From: Geosiphon pyriformis
Lineage: Eukaryota; Glomeromycota; Glomeromycetes; Archaeosporales; Geosiphonaceae
Reading direction: 5' to 3'
DNA length: 64,000 nt
Assembly: GCA_016748015.1 (NCBI GenBank)
Contig: JAAOMT010000352.1
Coordinates: forward strand, 124,001-188,000
The first letter of the stretch is position 1. Each line of letters opens with the position of its first letter. Below the pieces are notes generated by a model. The model ran no database searches. It was given only the letters and a program-made list of their open reading frames with translations, and was not told the origin of the DNA. Below are positions 1-11,134 of the stretch, piece after piece. The position numbers and the translations under genes are program-made.

Positions 1-478
1 TAGTATTTACTTAAAAAAAACAAAAACAATATTTAAAACAATTAAATATTAGACTTTGTAAATATTGCCTAATTTTTAATAACTTTGAATATTGTACAAT
101 TGTAATTTTATTTACAATTCACTATCAAGCATAATCTATTTGATTTCCAAAGAGAAAGAACCAATTAGCAGCTGCACTTCAGAATTAAAATCAAAATTCA
201 ATTGTAATTTAGACTTTAATAATAACAACAATAACAGTTTTAATACTATTTATTATGGCAACAATAATAATAATAATTCAAACTTTAATTACAATTTTAA
301 ACAATATATTATGCCCTCAGATTTTTTCAAGAAGCAGAAAATCAAATAGTTTAGCAAAAATAATGAAGATATTATGTTAGAACAAATACATAATACTGAT
401 ACAAAGTTTAATTTTAAATATCTTAAAAAAACTGTCATTAAATTAAAACCTTACTTACATACCAGTATAGATTTAAGA
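1..478 (+). pseudogene. B-i: pol fragment (Cys spacer and N-terminal dUTPase)
   Basis: Family B polyprotein fragment entering from the left edge. It aligns by eye with 34100-34550 and 58700-59170. It reads through the second cysteine pair (Cys-Lys-Tyr-Cys type), an Asn-rich stretch, and the start of the dUTPase domain, where motif 1 has decayed to TKFNFKY. Stops interrupt it. At about 478 homology to the dUTPase stops and 3'-end sequence of another B copy begins, so roughly 650 bp of dUTPase and following spacer are missing. Non-functional. Confidence 0.7.
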
Positions 479-1415
479 GATTTAAAAAATTTCAATAGAG
501 TTCAATATTAAAAGAAAAAAATAATATTACTTATAGAAATTAAGAATTATAATAAGTAGATAAAATAGCCAATTAAAAATAGGTGTAGTAAAAAGAAATT
601 TCAAAATTTCTCTTAAGAAATTGCGAAATTCCAAAATTTCAGAATTTCAGAATTTTTCTTAAGGAATTGTAAAATTCCAAAATTGCAGAATTGCAGAATT
701 TTTTTTAAAAAATTTAAAAATTTCAAGAAATCTCATATAATACAAATTATATATTTATAGTAAAAGTATTAAAAGCAGAAAAAAAGCATTGAATACAATT
801 CAATTCAAGTTAAAAATAACAACTTATTCTATATCTCTCTCTTTAAAAGATAGTTTTCTATAACTTAAAATGAAATCACATTAATATCAATAAAAATATC
901 TAATTATTATCTAAATTTATGTTATTATTATTTAATTAAGAATATTAATCACTTTCTTTACTATTAACAATTTATGTTAATAAATTTTAATACTTAATCA
1001 TACTAAACTAATAGCTCTTAATTATAGCTATTGACAAAATACTAATTTTTTATTTTCAATTTTTTATTTTTATTTATTTTTTTTTGTTTTATTTCTTTGT
1101 TGTTTACTAATTGATAAAAAAAATTAAGTGCTGAGCATTTAACATTAAGAATAGCTTAATAAAAAACCTGGAAACAAGAATAAAAATTTAAAAATAGCTT
1201 ATTAAAAAAATATAACTGTCAAAATAAACTGGTTATTATACTAAAAAAAAAATTCACAGAAGAAACTATCAATTAAATTTCTGTCTATTATACAAAAAAC
1301 TCAACCAAAATCTTTAAACTCCAAAACTTTTGGAAATTACCAATATTTTCAACTATTGAGCACCAAGTTACAAATTTGTTATTTGTTCTAATATTCCAAA
1401 TAATCACTTATAACA
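479..1415 (+). repeat. Family B 3' tail (479-524) plus LTR (525-1415)
   Basis: Positions 479-524 match the last internal bases before the B-iv 3' LTR (39665-39710). The LTR then runs from TATTAC (ancestral TGTTAC) to TAACA. It holds a GAATT-rich repeat block (about 598-720) and a hairpin at 962-982 (TATTAACA, five-base loop, TGTTAATA). Pol of the surrounding B copy resumes at 1416. This looks like the remnant of a B copy inserted in B-i, most of which was deleted together with part of its host. Confidence 0.75.
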
Positions 1416-3163
1416 ATAAACAAAAAGAGTATTATTTGCTATAACCAAAACAGTTGGAGCAAATAAACTTGGAAAATTTAGATTTACTTTAACATATACA
1501 ACTCAAAATACTACTTAATAATTTTACTGACATCTTTATAAGTAAAAATAAATTCAGTAGAATTGACATTATTCAGCACCAGATCAAAACTAGAAATGCA
1601 ATATCAATTAAACAAAGAACATACAAAGTACCACCTACCAGTCATAAAATTATCTGATAAAAAATCAATCATATGTTAGACAATGGGTTAATTCAACTAT
1701 CAATAAGTCTATGGTTATCACTAGTTGTACTTATCCAAAAAAAGAATAAAAAAATTCATTTTTGTATAGACTACTAAAAATTCAATAGTGTAATATATAG
1801 AGACAGCTACCCAACTCCATAAATTCAGAAATTATTTAATGCTTTTGGAAGAAAAAAATAATTCTTTACATTGAACTTAGACAGTAGTTATTGGCAAGTA
1901 GTTATAAATTTAAATAACAAAGAAAAAACAGTATTTACAACCAGAGAAAAGAATTTTGAATTTGATATTATGTCATTTAGCTTAACCAATGCTCTAATTA
2001 TTTTTCAACAGCTTATGAAAATTGTTTATACTGAATTGTTATAGAAATTTATAATGGTCTACTTAGATAACACCAATATGTTTTTAAAAACATTTGATAA
2101 TTATTTCTATTATTTCCAACAAGTATTCAAAAGATTAAGAAAAGTTGAATTAAAATTAAATGCAACCAAATACTTCTTTGGCAAAATTAAACTCAAGTTT
2201 TTGGAACATATTGTAAATAAAAATAGCATAAAAACAAATCCAGACAAGATTAAGATAGTCAAAAACTTTTTAGTATCAATAAATCTTATAGAATTAAAAA
2301 CATTCTTGGAATCTGCTAGATATTATCACTGCTTTATTCAAAACTTCTCCAAATTGGCTCAACTACTTCACCAGTTTCAAGCCAAGAACATTAAATATAA
2401 ATAAACTGAAAACCAAAAAAAGCTTTTAATATCTTAAAAAAAAAGCTCATTTAAGCTTTAGTATTAATCTATCTAAATCATAATAAGCCATTTATTATTA
2501 TTACTGATACATTTGGTTAAACATTAAGAGTTATATTGTCACAAAAAAGAGCTGATAAATAAAAACATTTAATAGTATATGCTAGTCAAAATTTGAGTTT
2601 AGCCAAAAAAAATTATAAAACTCCAGCATTAAAATACTTAGCTATCTATTAGGCTGTTATCAAATAGAAAAAATACTTGAGTTAGAAGTTTGATATGTAT
2701 ATTAATCACAAAAGATTGATATTAATTCAGAAGCAAAAATTTGGAGATAATTATCATACAAGATAGAAAATAGAACTATTATTATTTAATTATATTATAT
2801 ATTATAAAAAAAAAAAAACAGAAAAGCTAACAACTTGCCATAAATGAAATAAATTTAAAAACATTTTAACTCAAAATATAACAAAAAATAAATACACAAA
2901 AATATTAACAACTTCAATATTATATTAATATTTAATAGTTCAATAAGAAATTATTTCAAAAAAAACAAAACAATATTAAACAATCAAAATATTTTATTAC
3001 TTACTAAAATATACTATATTAGAAAAACAAAAAAGATCCAGACCAATCATTTAAAGTAATTACAAAACCAGAAAAAGAAACAATATTGTTTAATATATAC
3101 TCAAATCAAACTGCAGAACATTTTCATATAGAAGCAATCATAGAAAAAACCAGAAAAAAATAC
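1416..3163 (+). pseudogene. B-i: RT, RNase H and start of integrase
   Basis: Decayed Ty3/gypsy pol. RT motifs are recognisable by alignment with 35215-37180: the DYxKFN block near 1770, LDxDSxYWQV near 1880, the FGLTNA block near 1978, then a clean open stretch 2054-2404 containing YLDNTN (ancestral YLDD-type) and the RT connection FLGH/FLE region. RNase H follows (2400-2760) and the integrase zinc region begins near 3050. Stops are mostly TAA or TAG at positions that are Gln or Trp in other copies. It ends where the A-i LTR begins at 3164; the likely 4-bp target is ATAC (3160-3163). Confidence 0.75.
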
Positions 3164-3840
3164 TGTTATGATTAAAACCCACACTTTTTATTAATTATCA
3201 CATGTATTAGCCACTAATATTATATAATTAACCATTCTATTTTTAGATAGTAATTATTGACCTGATTATTGACTTGACTATTGACCTGGTTGTTGACCAC
3301 TTTAAATAGCTATATAAGTAATAAATCTCTTAGTTATAGAAAAATATGATCAAAGTAATAAAATAAAATCTATTATTAATTATTTCCTTTTATATCACTT
3401 ATTTCTTTTTCTCTATCTTCAAGTATCTAAACATCTTAGAATAAAAGATTACTTGTTGGCATTCACATATCTTATTTTTTTCCCTTCTTAATTTGTATTT
3501 TTAGAATTAGCCTGAAAAGTAATTGTTTGCTCTTGTGATTTATTGAATAAAAAAATAATTAAAAAGCACAATGATATTTGTTATTGATTCTAAAAATTAT
3601 TGAGTTGAGACATAAAATAATAGCAGTAATATTATCTTGTTGACAATTATGAACTATTTCTCTACCTTCAGATTTCCAGAAAAGATTTACAACTATGATT
3701 TTTATAAGACTGATTATGTACATTAAATCTTTACTTATTTAATTTGCTTACCTATTGTAATTCTTTCTTTGATTATTTCTATTATCCTACAATTCTGTTC
3801 TTCTTTGCTATCTGTTAGCTTGTTACTCCAACTCATAACA
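3164..3840 (+). repeat. LTR of A-i
   Basis: A 677-bp LTR with TGTTATGATT at the start and CATAACA at the end, matching the A-iii 3' LTR (17201-17866) over its length. It carries three units of the family A 12-bp array at 3257-3298, then a TATATAA box. A primer-binding-like site (TAGTGCTCTCTGTAAAG) follows directly after the LTR. Confidence 0.85.
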
Positions 3841-5457
3841 TAAAAGTAGTGCTCTCTGTAAAGTTGTCAAAATTCACTTTGTTTCCTATTGTATAAGTGA
3901 TTATTTATACTTGTTACAACAATCAGAAAAACACTTTGAAGCACACAACAAAAACAATCTAAATTTTATTGAATTCAATTTTTTGCTCTTCTGCTTGATT
4001 TGCTTTCTTATTAAAGAACAATTTAGTAGACAATTTCAAGATTTTTGGAACTGGTTTTTGAATGAATATTCAGCTGGAATCTATATAGTCTATATAATTT
4101 ATTACTTTAACCAAGCTTATTTTAAAGACAGCTTTGAAGAAAAAAATAACAGCATCAATTAGCTTTTATATTTCATAACTTTTGAACAACAGCTCTCTAA
4201 TTTTGAATACTTGAATCACCAAATTCACATCTGAATTGCTGCCCACCAGTTAGCTAAAACTTCCTTTGAAACAGAAAAAAAAGTTATTAAACTGCTCTTG
4301 TTTTTAATTTCTTTTTAAGTAAATTAGAACATTTTACACAAACAGCTATTTCTAAACCAATGGCTAATGACCCCATACAACAAAACATTTTGGCCACTTT
4401 CCAAGACATACAAACTGTTTTAGGGCAAAGAAATAACACTCCACTATTTTTATTTAGAGGTGATATACAAAACCCAATTAAATAGTTAGATGATTTTGAA
4501 AGAGCAATCACTGCCAATTAATATAATACTGAGTATAAGTTTCAAATTGTTAGTGGCTACCTCCAAGACTCTTCTGCTACTTGGTTTTTACAAAAAACTA
4601 ATGCTGGTGCTCACCAAAAAAACATTAGATAAACACCAACAAATACTGAAAAAGAAAACATTTCTTTTACAATCCAGTTTGAAACTAAATTTAGAACTCC
4701 TATCTTAATTTCAAAATGGCATATGAAATTAAAAAGAAGAATTTAAGGTTCTAGTAAAATTGTAACTGAGTATGCCAAAGCAATTAGAAAATTAATCAAG
4801 CAAGTAGACTTTGAAAGGAACTAAACAGAAGAGCAAAAAATTCATTCTTTTACAAAAGGGTTGAAAACTAATCTTTTATATGTTTTTTGGCCCCTTTTGG
4901 CTTCAAAAAATAATCCAACAATAAATATGGTTATTGAACTTGCCAACAAATTAAAGACAACCAAAGAATGTATTTGGGATCCACACTTCCAGTTTTTGCT
5001 CTTGTCTCTATTATGGCTTCTGTTCCTTAAATGGCTGCTACTTTTTTTGTTGCCCAAACTCAAAACCCAAATAAACAGTTAATAGACAGACTCACAGCCA
5101 ATCTTGTTTGATTACTGGAACTCTTAACCCAAACAGTCAGAGATAACCAGCAATTACAAAGATTCAGATTTGAATCCTATTTTAATTAGCCCCAGCAACT
5201 CTCTTATTAAAAACAACAAAATTGTGGTCCACCCATGTGTTATTACTGTGGATTAACTGAACATTTTTTCAGAAATTGCAACAATTCTTCTCTGTTTTTT
5301 TCAGCTCCAAAAAACAATAACAATTAAAACAACAAAACCATCAACAACAATATTCCCAATCAAAAATCCAATCATGCCAACATCAATTTCTTTGGAGAGG
5401 ATTTTCTAGTTGAAGCCACTATTTATTAGCCTTTAAACTGATAGGCACACCTCCAAA
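3841..5457 (+). pseudogene. A-i gag
   Basis: Decayed capsid polyprotein. An N-terminal domain (about 3911-4290) resembles the N-terminal region of family B gag. A retrotransposon capsid core follows, aligned with 11395-12100 of A-iii. A zinc knuckle CX2CX4HX4C lies at 5238-5279 with all four ligands kept. A TAG near 5450 sits at the same place as in A-iii and A-ii, where the protease frame takes over. Several internal stops replace Gln or Trp. Non-functional. Confidence 0.75.
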
Positions 5458-6066
5458 GAATAAGAGTACAAGCCAATCAGAAGAAAACTCTTTTTATGCT
5501 TTTAACTTAACTAATAATAATCATGACATAAATGAACTAGCAATCAACACTTTTGAATCAACAAGAAAAAAAAAAAGGCCAAAATTAATTTTTTTCTGAA
5601 CCTAAATAAAGCATCTACATCAACTGCTGATAACAATAAGCCACCAAAAACTAAAGTTTTTAAGAATCTTTTAAAGCTGGAATTCCCAAAAATTGTACAA
5701 AAATCTGGTCTTTATTCTATTGTCAAAAATCTTATAAAAACCCCAGTTCACATTATTTTTGGCCAGTTAATGACCCATTCACAATTCAGAAAAGACCTTT
5801 GCAAATCCTTGATCCCAAAGAAGAAAACACCAAAAACTAACAAGCATCTTTGTCAAGCTGAACTTATTAACAACAACAATATTACTTCTCTGATTTGCAA
5901 AGCCCAAGTGGCTACTTTATTAATCTGATCTTAGATAGTAGATTATCTGTTAGTGTTATTGCCAAATATTTCCTTAAAGCAATTGGCAGAAAGATTGATA
6001 AACCATTAACCAGACTTATGACCAATATACATAATAACAAAAAAAAAGGCTTGATATTGCCAAAGC
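5458..6066 (+). pseudogene. A-i protease region, truncated
   Basis: Matches A-iii 12458-13100. It includes the conserved pre-protease segment (TxGQLMTH type) and a retropepsin active site decayed from DSGSS to DSRLS (open stretch 5895-6083). A 1-nt deletion in an A-run near 5570 puts it in a different frame relation to gag than in other copies. At about 6066 the sequence switches abruptly to family B RNase H. Confidence 0.7.
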
Positions 6067-6499
6067 AAAAATGTGAAATATGAATAAACTAAAGCTCAGT
6101 AAGAAACTTTTGATGTTCTAAGAAAAAAGCTTATTCAAGCATTAGTATTGATCTATCCAAATTACAACAAGCTATTCATTATTACTACCAATGCATCTGG
6201 TTAAGCATTGGAAGTCATACTATTTCAGAGAAAACCAGATGAACAAAAACATCCAGTAGCATATGTCAGCCGAAGTTTGAGTCCAGCAGAAAAGAATTAT
6301 AGAACACCAGCACTAAAACACTTAGTTATTTATTAAGCAATCATGAAATGAAAAAAATATTTAAGCCAGAAATTCGAAATATATACTAATCACAAAGAAT
6401 TAACATTAATTCAGAAGCAAAAATTTGGAGATGACCACCATGTCAAATGGAAAATAGAACTTTCATCATTTAAATATACTGTATATTATAAAAAAGAAA
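6067..6499 (+). pseudogene. B-ii: end of RT and RNase H fragment
   Basis: Aligns with 37165-37580 of B-iv. It contains the RNase H start (ITTNASG, ancestral TDASG), the AYVSRSL-type block and a Trp-to-stop change before KKYL. It is bounded on both sides by family A sequence with no LTR or target duplication, so it looks like a product of ectopic recombination, template switching or misassembly. Confidence 0.65.
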
Positions 6500-7082
6500 A
6501 ACTTATTACTTTAACCAAGCTTATTTTAAAGACAACTTTGAAGAAAGAAACAACAATATTAATCAGCTTTTATATTCTACAACCTTTGAATAATAGTTCT
6601 CTGATTTTGAATATCTAAATTACCAAATTCACATTTGGATTGCTGCCTATTAGCTAGCTAAAACACCCTTTGAAACAGAAAAAAAAAGCTATCAAACTGC
6701 TCTTGTTTTTGATCTCTTCTCAAATGAATCAAAACACTTTACATAAACAGCTACTCTTGAACCAATGGCTAATGACCCTATGCAACAAAACATTTTGATT
6801 ATCCTCCAAGACATGTAAACTGCTTTAGGACAAAAAAACAATACTCCATTACTATTATTCAAAGATAATGCACAAGATCCAATTAAATGGTTAAATAATT
6901 TTGAAAGAGTTGTTACAGCCAACCAATATGATAATAAATACAAGTTCCAAATCATTAATGGCTATCTTCAAGACTTTTCTGCTACTTGGTTCTTACAAGA
7001 AACCAATGCCAATGCTTAGCAAAGAATTATTAAATGAATACCAGCAAATGCTGAAAAAGACAATATCTTTTTTACTATTCAG
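6500..7082 (+). pseudogene. A-ii: first gag segment
   Basis: Starts inside gag at the codons for YYFNQAYF and lacks the 5' LTR and leader. It runs through the Gly/Gln-rich stretch and capsid core (6765-7080). It stops at TTCAG where B-iii is inserted, and the reading continues with CCAGTTTGAAA at 25486. The 4-bp duplication is TCAG (7079-7082) and CCAG (25486-25489), differing by one C-to-T change. Confidence 0.8.
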
Positions 7083-7927
7083 TATTATAGGTGATTATTT
7101 GGGGTCTCAAATCAAATAACAAACTCATAATTTGGTGTTAATTCATTTGATGACATTGGTAATATCTGTAAGTTGTTAGTATCTGAAAGTTTTGTTTAAA
7201 TTCTTTGTATAATGGACAGAGATTTCCTAATTGTTTTATCTGTAGCTTTCTGAAACCACAATTCCATTAAATTTCTTTCTTAGTGTGATGGCTGGTAATC
7301 CTTCTGGTAAGCTATTCTCAATTAAGTGTTTTACTTTTATTTTTGGGTCTTTTATCAGTTACTTATATCTTGACATTAGTATTTTTGCATGTTAATCCTT
7401 TTTAATCAAGTTAGTAATCTAATAAACCAAAACAGAAAGAAAATCAAATAAAGAAATAGAATAAAAGAAAAAGAAAGAAATTAGCCAAAACAATGAATAT
7501 TAGTATTTCATCAATAGTCTTGATCAATCTTTATTGTTTCAGTATGGTCAAATATGGGTTATTATCAACATAAAGTATTGATAGTAAAGAGTGGATTAAG
7601 ATAGCAAATAGTTATTTTATTGATATTTGTGATTTGTAGAATTATTTAAATAAAATCTAAACTAAGAGGTCTCTCTTTTCTACTTCTAATACTACTGTTA
7701 TATATACATAATTGAGATTCCTCAATTTTTCAATTTTTCACCTCAAGAATTCTGGAATTCTTGAAATCTTGCAATTCCTTTGAAAGAAATTTTGGAATTC
7801 TGAAATCCTGCAATTTCTCATATAAAAATCCTGAAATTTCTGGAATCCTGAAATTCCACATTTACTATGGCTACTTTTGATTGGCTAATTTATATGCTAA
7901 TATACTTCTTATATTCTATAAGTAACA
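7083..7927 (-). repeat. 3' LTR of B-iii
   Basis: An 845-bp LTR (plus strand TATTATAGG to AGTAACA). It matches 24648-25485 throughout, with mostly transition differences. The GAATTCTG-rich array lies near 7740-7860, next to the TATA-like stretch at about 7700-7712 on the minus strand. Confidence 0.85.
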
Positions 7928-8640
7928 TTATTCTCTTATTTTTAATATTGAGCTCTATTGAGATCTCCTAATTCTAACTCTCTGTCTTTAAGTATTTCTT
8001 GAACTTTTTTTTCAAGAATTACTTGTGTTATTTTGTTCTGTAATTTTTTGAATTGGACATTGGTTATTTTTTTTATTTGGTTAATAGTAATAGTGTTTAT
8101 TACAAGATTAAATAAGATTTCTAGTTGGTTTTGAAATCCAATTTATAATCAATAAATGGCTTGTGCTTGTGTGGTTAGATTGTTTTTTTCTCACAAATTG
8201 TTTAAGTTGTTGTAAAATTTCTAGATTGAATAATCACTTTGTCTTATCTGTATATAAGTTTTGGATATTTAGATGTTGTTCCAAATAGAAATAACAAAAG
8301 TTTTTTGGAAATTCTTGTATCTACCACTTCCAAGTTTCTTTGGTTAATTCTTAATATAGAGTGACACTTATTGGCTCTTTTATTGCCAATTTTACTTTTA
8401 GAATTATTTTGTTGATGGTATTTTCTGGTTTCTTCTGTACTTTGTATTGGTGTATTTTTTTGGTATTTCTGTATTGAATGGTTTGTTGGTTGATAGTAAT
8501 TTCTATATTTTATTGTTGCATTAATTGAAAAAGTTGTTGTGTTAGCAAGTAAATCTTGTCAGTAATTTTTATTTTTCTGATATCTCCCATTGTATCTATT
8601 ATGTCTTTATATATTCTTTTGGTTGATTAATTTGATGTGT
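7928..8640 (-). pseudogene. B-iii post-integrase ORF
   Basis: Read on the minus strand, this stretch gives a degenerate protein of about 225 residues after the integrase end (DTNTSN). Segments include KIEITINQQTIQY, FPKNFCYFYLEQHL and KITNVQFKKLQNKI, followed by a charged helix. The same segments occur in B-iv (39043-39729) and, more distantly, in the intact family C ORF (46493-47221). The frame ends a few codons inside the LTR. Stops replace Gln or Trp. No membrane segment or signal peptide is seen, so an envelope is unlikely; function unknown. Confidence 0.65.
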
Positions 8641-10020
8641 TTGTGTCAATGATAATGATTGGTTCTAGATTTTGTAAAATCTCATCTGGTCGAACTAGTA
8701 TTTTTTGTACTCTCAATTGTGAAATATTACTGGTAAATAATAATGCTATATTATAATATAGTTTCAATTAATCTTTATGTACTGCTTTGGTTAAAATTTT
8801 GTTGTTCAACCTTAATTTATAAGCTCTATTTCCTAAAATTTTTTCTATGTGAAATGGTTCATTCCATTTGGGATCAAATTTTCTACTCCATTGTTTTTCC
8901 ACTTTGGTATGATATAAAAGTACTTTGTCTCCAATCCTGAATTCAATTAGTTTATTTAGTAGTTGGTTGTTATGTTTTTTTTTTTGTTTTTTTTGTGACT
9001 TTTGGATGTTATCAGCTGCTTTTTGTCATTTGTTTTCTAGAGTTTTTATCAAGTCATATGTTCTTCTTAATAATATTTCTTAAAAATTGTCTTCTGTTAT
9101 TGGTTCCATTGGATATGTATTGACTTTTATTTCAACTGGTAATGTTAATATTCTACCATATACCAATTCAAATAGTATTGCTTGTATAGTGTCTTGTTTC
9201 ATTGTTTGATAAGCAAATAATACTGATGGTATACATAAATTCCAAGTTTTTTTGGCTGATTTTGACAATTGCTTTATACAATGTTCTATTAAATCTTTCT
9301 ACTAACCCATTGGTTTGTGGATAATATGATAATAATAATGGTCTTTTTATTCCAAATCTTTGACTTAATTCTGCCAATGTTCTATTTACAAAATGAGTTC
9401 TTTGGTTTAATAATAGTTCTTTTGGACATCTATGTTGACAAATTAGATCTTGATGAATGAATTCTACAATGGATTTTGCATCTGCTTTTTGAATGGCTTT
9501 TGCTTCTGGCCATTTAGTAAGATAATCCATGGCTACTACAATATATCTGTTTTCTCTGCTGGTTATTGTTAATAGTCCAACTAAGTTAATTCTAATGTAA
9601 TTAAATAGTTGTTCCACTTTAATTGGTCTTAATAGTTCACTTGGTTTTGTTCCTTCTCTTCTCTGACAAGCATCATAATTTTGAACATATTGGATAATGT
9701 CTAGATATATTGATGGCCAGTAATATCTTTTTTTGGTTTTTTCTATTGTTGCTTCTTTGTGGAAATGTTCTGCTGTTGAATTTGAGTGCATGTTGAACAG
9801 TATTGTTTCTCTTTTTGGTTCTGTAATTACTTTGATTGGTTGATCTAAATTTCTTCTATTCTTTTGATAAAGTATACTTTGATGAGTGATAAAATATTTT
9901 GATTGTTGTTTTATGCTGTTTCATTTTTTTTAAGATAATTTCTCCTTGAACTGTTAGGTATCTATATAATACTGGAGTTGTTGATATTTTTGTGTATTCA
10001 TCTTTTGTTATATTTTTGGA
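8641..10020 (-). pseudogene. B-iii integrase
   Basis: Integrase of the DDE class. The N-terminal zinc region (HFHKEA then YDACQ, one Cys changed to Tyr) is encoded near 9790-9660. In the catalytic core the first Asp has become Asn (INLVGLL for IDLVGPL), the second Asp has become Asn (LNQRTHF for SDQGTHF), and the Glu is kept (LVERFNRTL). The C-terminal GPY/F-like module (KQWSRKF then EPFHIEKILGN) lies at about 8740-8940. The main open stretch is 9168-9791. No chromodomain is visible. Inactive because both Asp are lost. Confidence 0.8.
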
Positions 10021-10095
10021 TTAAAATGTTTTTAGCTTTGTCTCATTTATGACAATTCATCAGCATTTCTATTCTCTTTTCCCTTTTTATAGTGT
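10021..10095 (-). pseudogene. B-iii end of RNase H, left of the A-iii insertion
   Basis: Minus-strand reading gives NRNADELS followed by a stop, the usual end of a gypsy RNase H (N.ADALSR). It is in frame with the integrase to its left. A-iii is inserted directly after it, and the rest of RNase H and RT resumes at 17867. Confidence 0.7.
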
Positions 10096-10741
10096 TGTTA
10101 CAGTTGAAACACATAGTTTTTATTAATTATTACATGTATTAGCCACTGATGTCATATAATTAGCCACCCTATTTTTAGATAGTGATCATTGACCTGATCA
10201 ATGACCTGACTGTTGACCTGATCATTGACCTGATCATTGACCTGATCAATGACCTGATCATTGACCTGATCATTAACCTGATCATTGACCTGATTGTTGA
10301 CCTGGTCGTTGACCACTTTAGACAGCTATATAAGTGATGATTCTCTCAGCTGTAGAAAGACATGATCAAAGTAACAAAATAAACAATATCAATTACTTCC
10401 TCTCATAATCACTTATTCCCCTTTCCTTACCTTCAAGTATCTACTTGTTGGCATTCACATACCTTATCTTTTCCCCTTCTTGATTTGTATTTGTTAGAAT
10501 TAGCCTGAGAAGCAATTGGCTTGCTCTTGTAATTCATTGAATAAAGAAACGATTGAAAAGTACAACGATACCTGTTATTGATTCTAAGAATTGCCGAGTT
10601 GAGGCATAAAATAATAGCAGCAGTGTTATCTTGTTGACAATCACAGACTATTCCTCTACCTTCAGATTTAAGAAAAGATTAGCGACTGTGATTTTTATGA
10701 GACTGATCACGCACATTGAATTCCTACTTATTCAATTTGCT
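10096..10741 (+). repeat. 5' LTR of A-iii, cut by the gap
   Basis: Begins TGTTACAGTTG and matches 17201-17760 closely, with a few transitions. A TATATAA box lies at 10327-10333. The last 100 bp or so are hidden in the N run. It is longer than the partner LTR here because its tandem array has six more units. Confidence 0.85.
10189..10314 (+). repeat. 12-bp tandem array in the A-iii 5' LTR
   Basis: Ten copies plus a half copy of TTGACCTGATCA. Each unit combines TGACCT with the palindrome TGATCA. The array ends 13 bp before the TATA box. The element's other LTR has four units (17294-17347), A-i has three (3257-3298) and A-ii has eleven (41981-42118). Confidence 0.95.
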
Positions 10742-11134
10742 NNNNNNNNNNNNNNNNNNNNNNNNNNNNNNNNNNNNNNNNNNNNNNNNNNNNNNNNNNN
10801 NNNNNNNNNNNNNNNNNNNNNNNNNNNNNNNNNNNNNNNNNNNNNNNNNNNNNNNNNNNNNNNNNNNNNNNNNNNNNNNNNNNNNNNNNNNNNNNNNNNN
10901 NNNNNNNNNNNNNNNNNNNNNNNNNNNNNNNNNNNNNNNNNNNNNNNNNNNNNNNNNNNNNNNNNNNNNNNNNNNNNNNNNNNNNNNNNNNNNNNNNNNN
11001 NNNNNNNNNNNNNNNNNNNNNNNNNNNNNNNNNNNNNNNNNNNNNNNNNNNNNNNNNNNNNNNNNNNNNNNNNNNNNNNNNNNNNNNNNNNNNNNNNNNN
11101 NNNNNNNNNNNNNNNNNNNNNNNNNNNNNNNNNN
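10742..11134. other. Assembly gap of 393 N
   Basis: By comparison with A-i it should hold about 100 bp of LTR end, the primer-binding site and about 260 bp of leader and gag start, which fits its size. Any open frame running through it is an artefact. Confidence 0.98.

Noticed and set aside
8960-9060. T-rich and GTTTTTTGT-like stretches as promoters or origins
   Set aside because: They are antisense AT-rich codons at the end of integrase in B-iii.
10189-10314. TGACCT repeats as nuclear-receptor half-sites, or the array as a CRISPR
   Set aside because: No such receptors are expected in fungi, and the units are contiguous with no spacers; it is a tandem array in an LTR.
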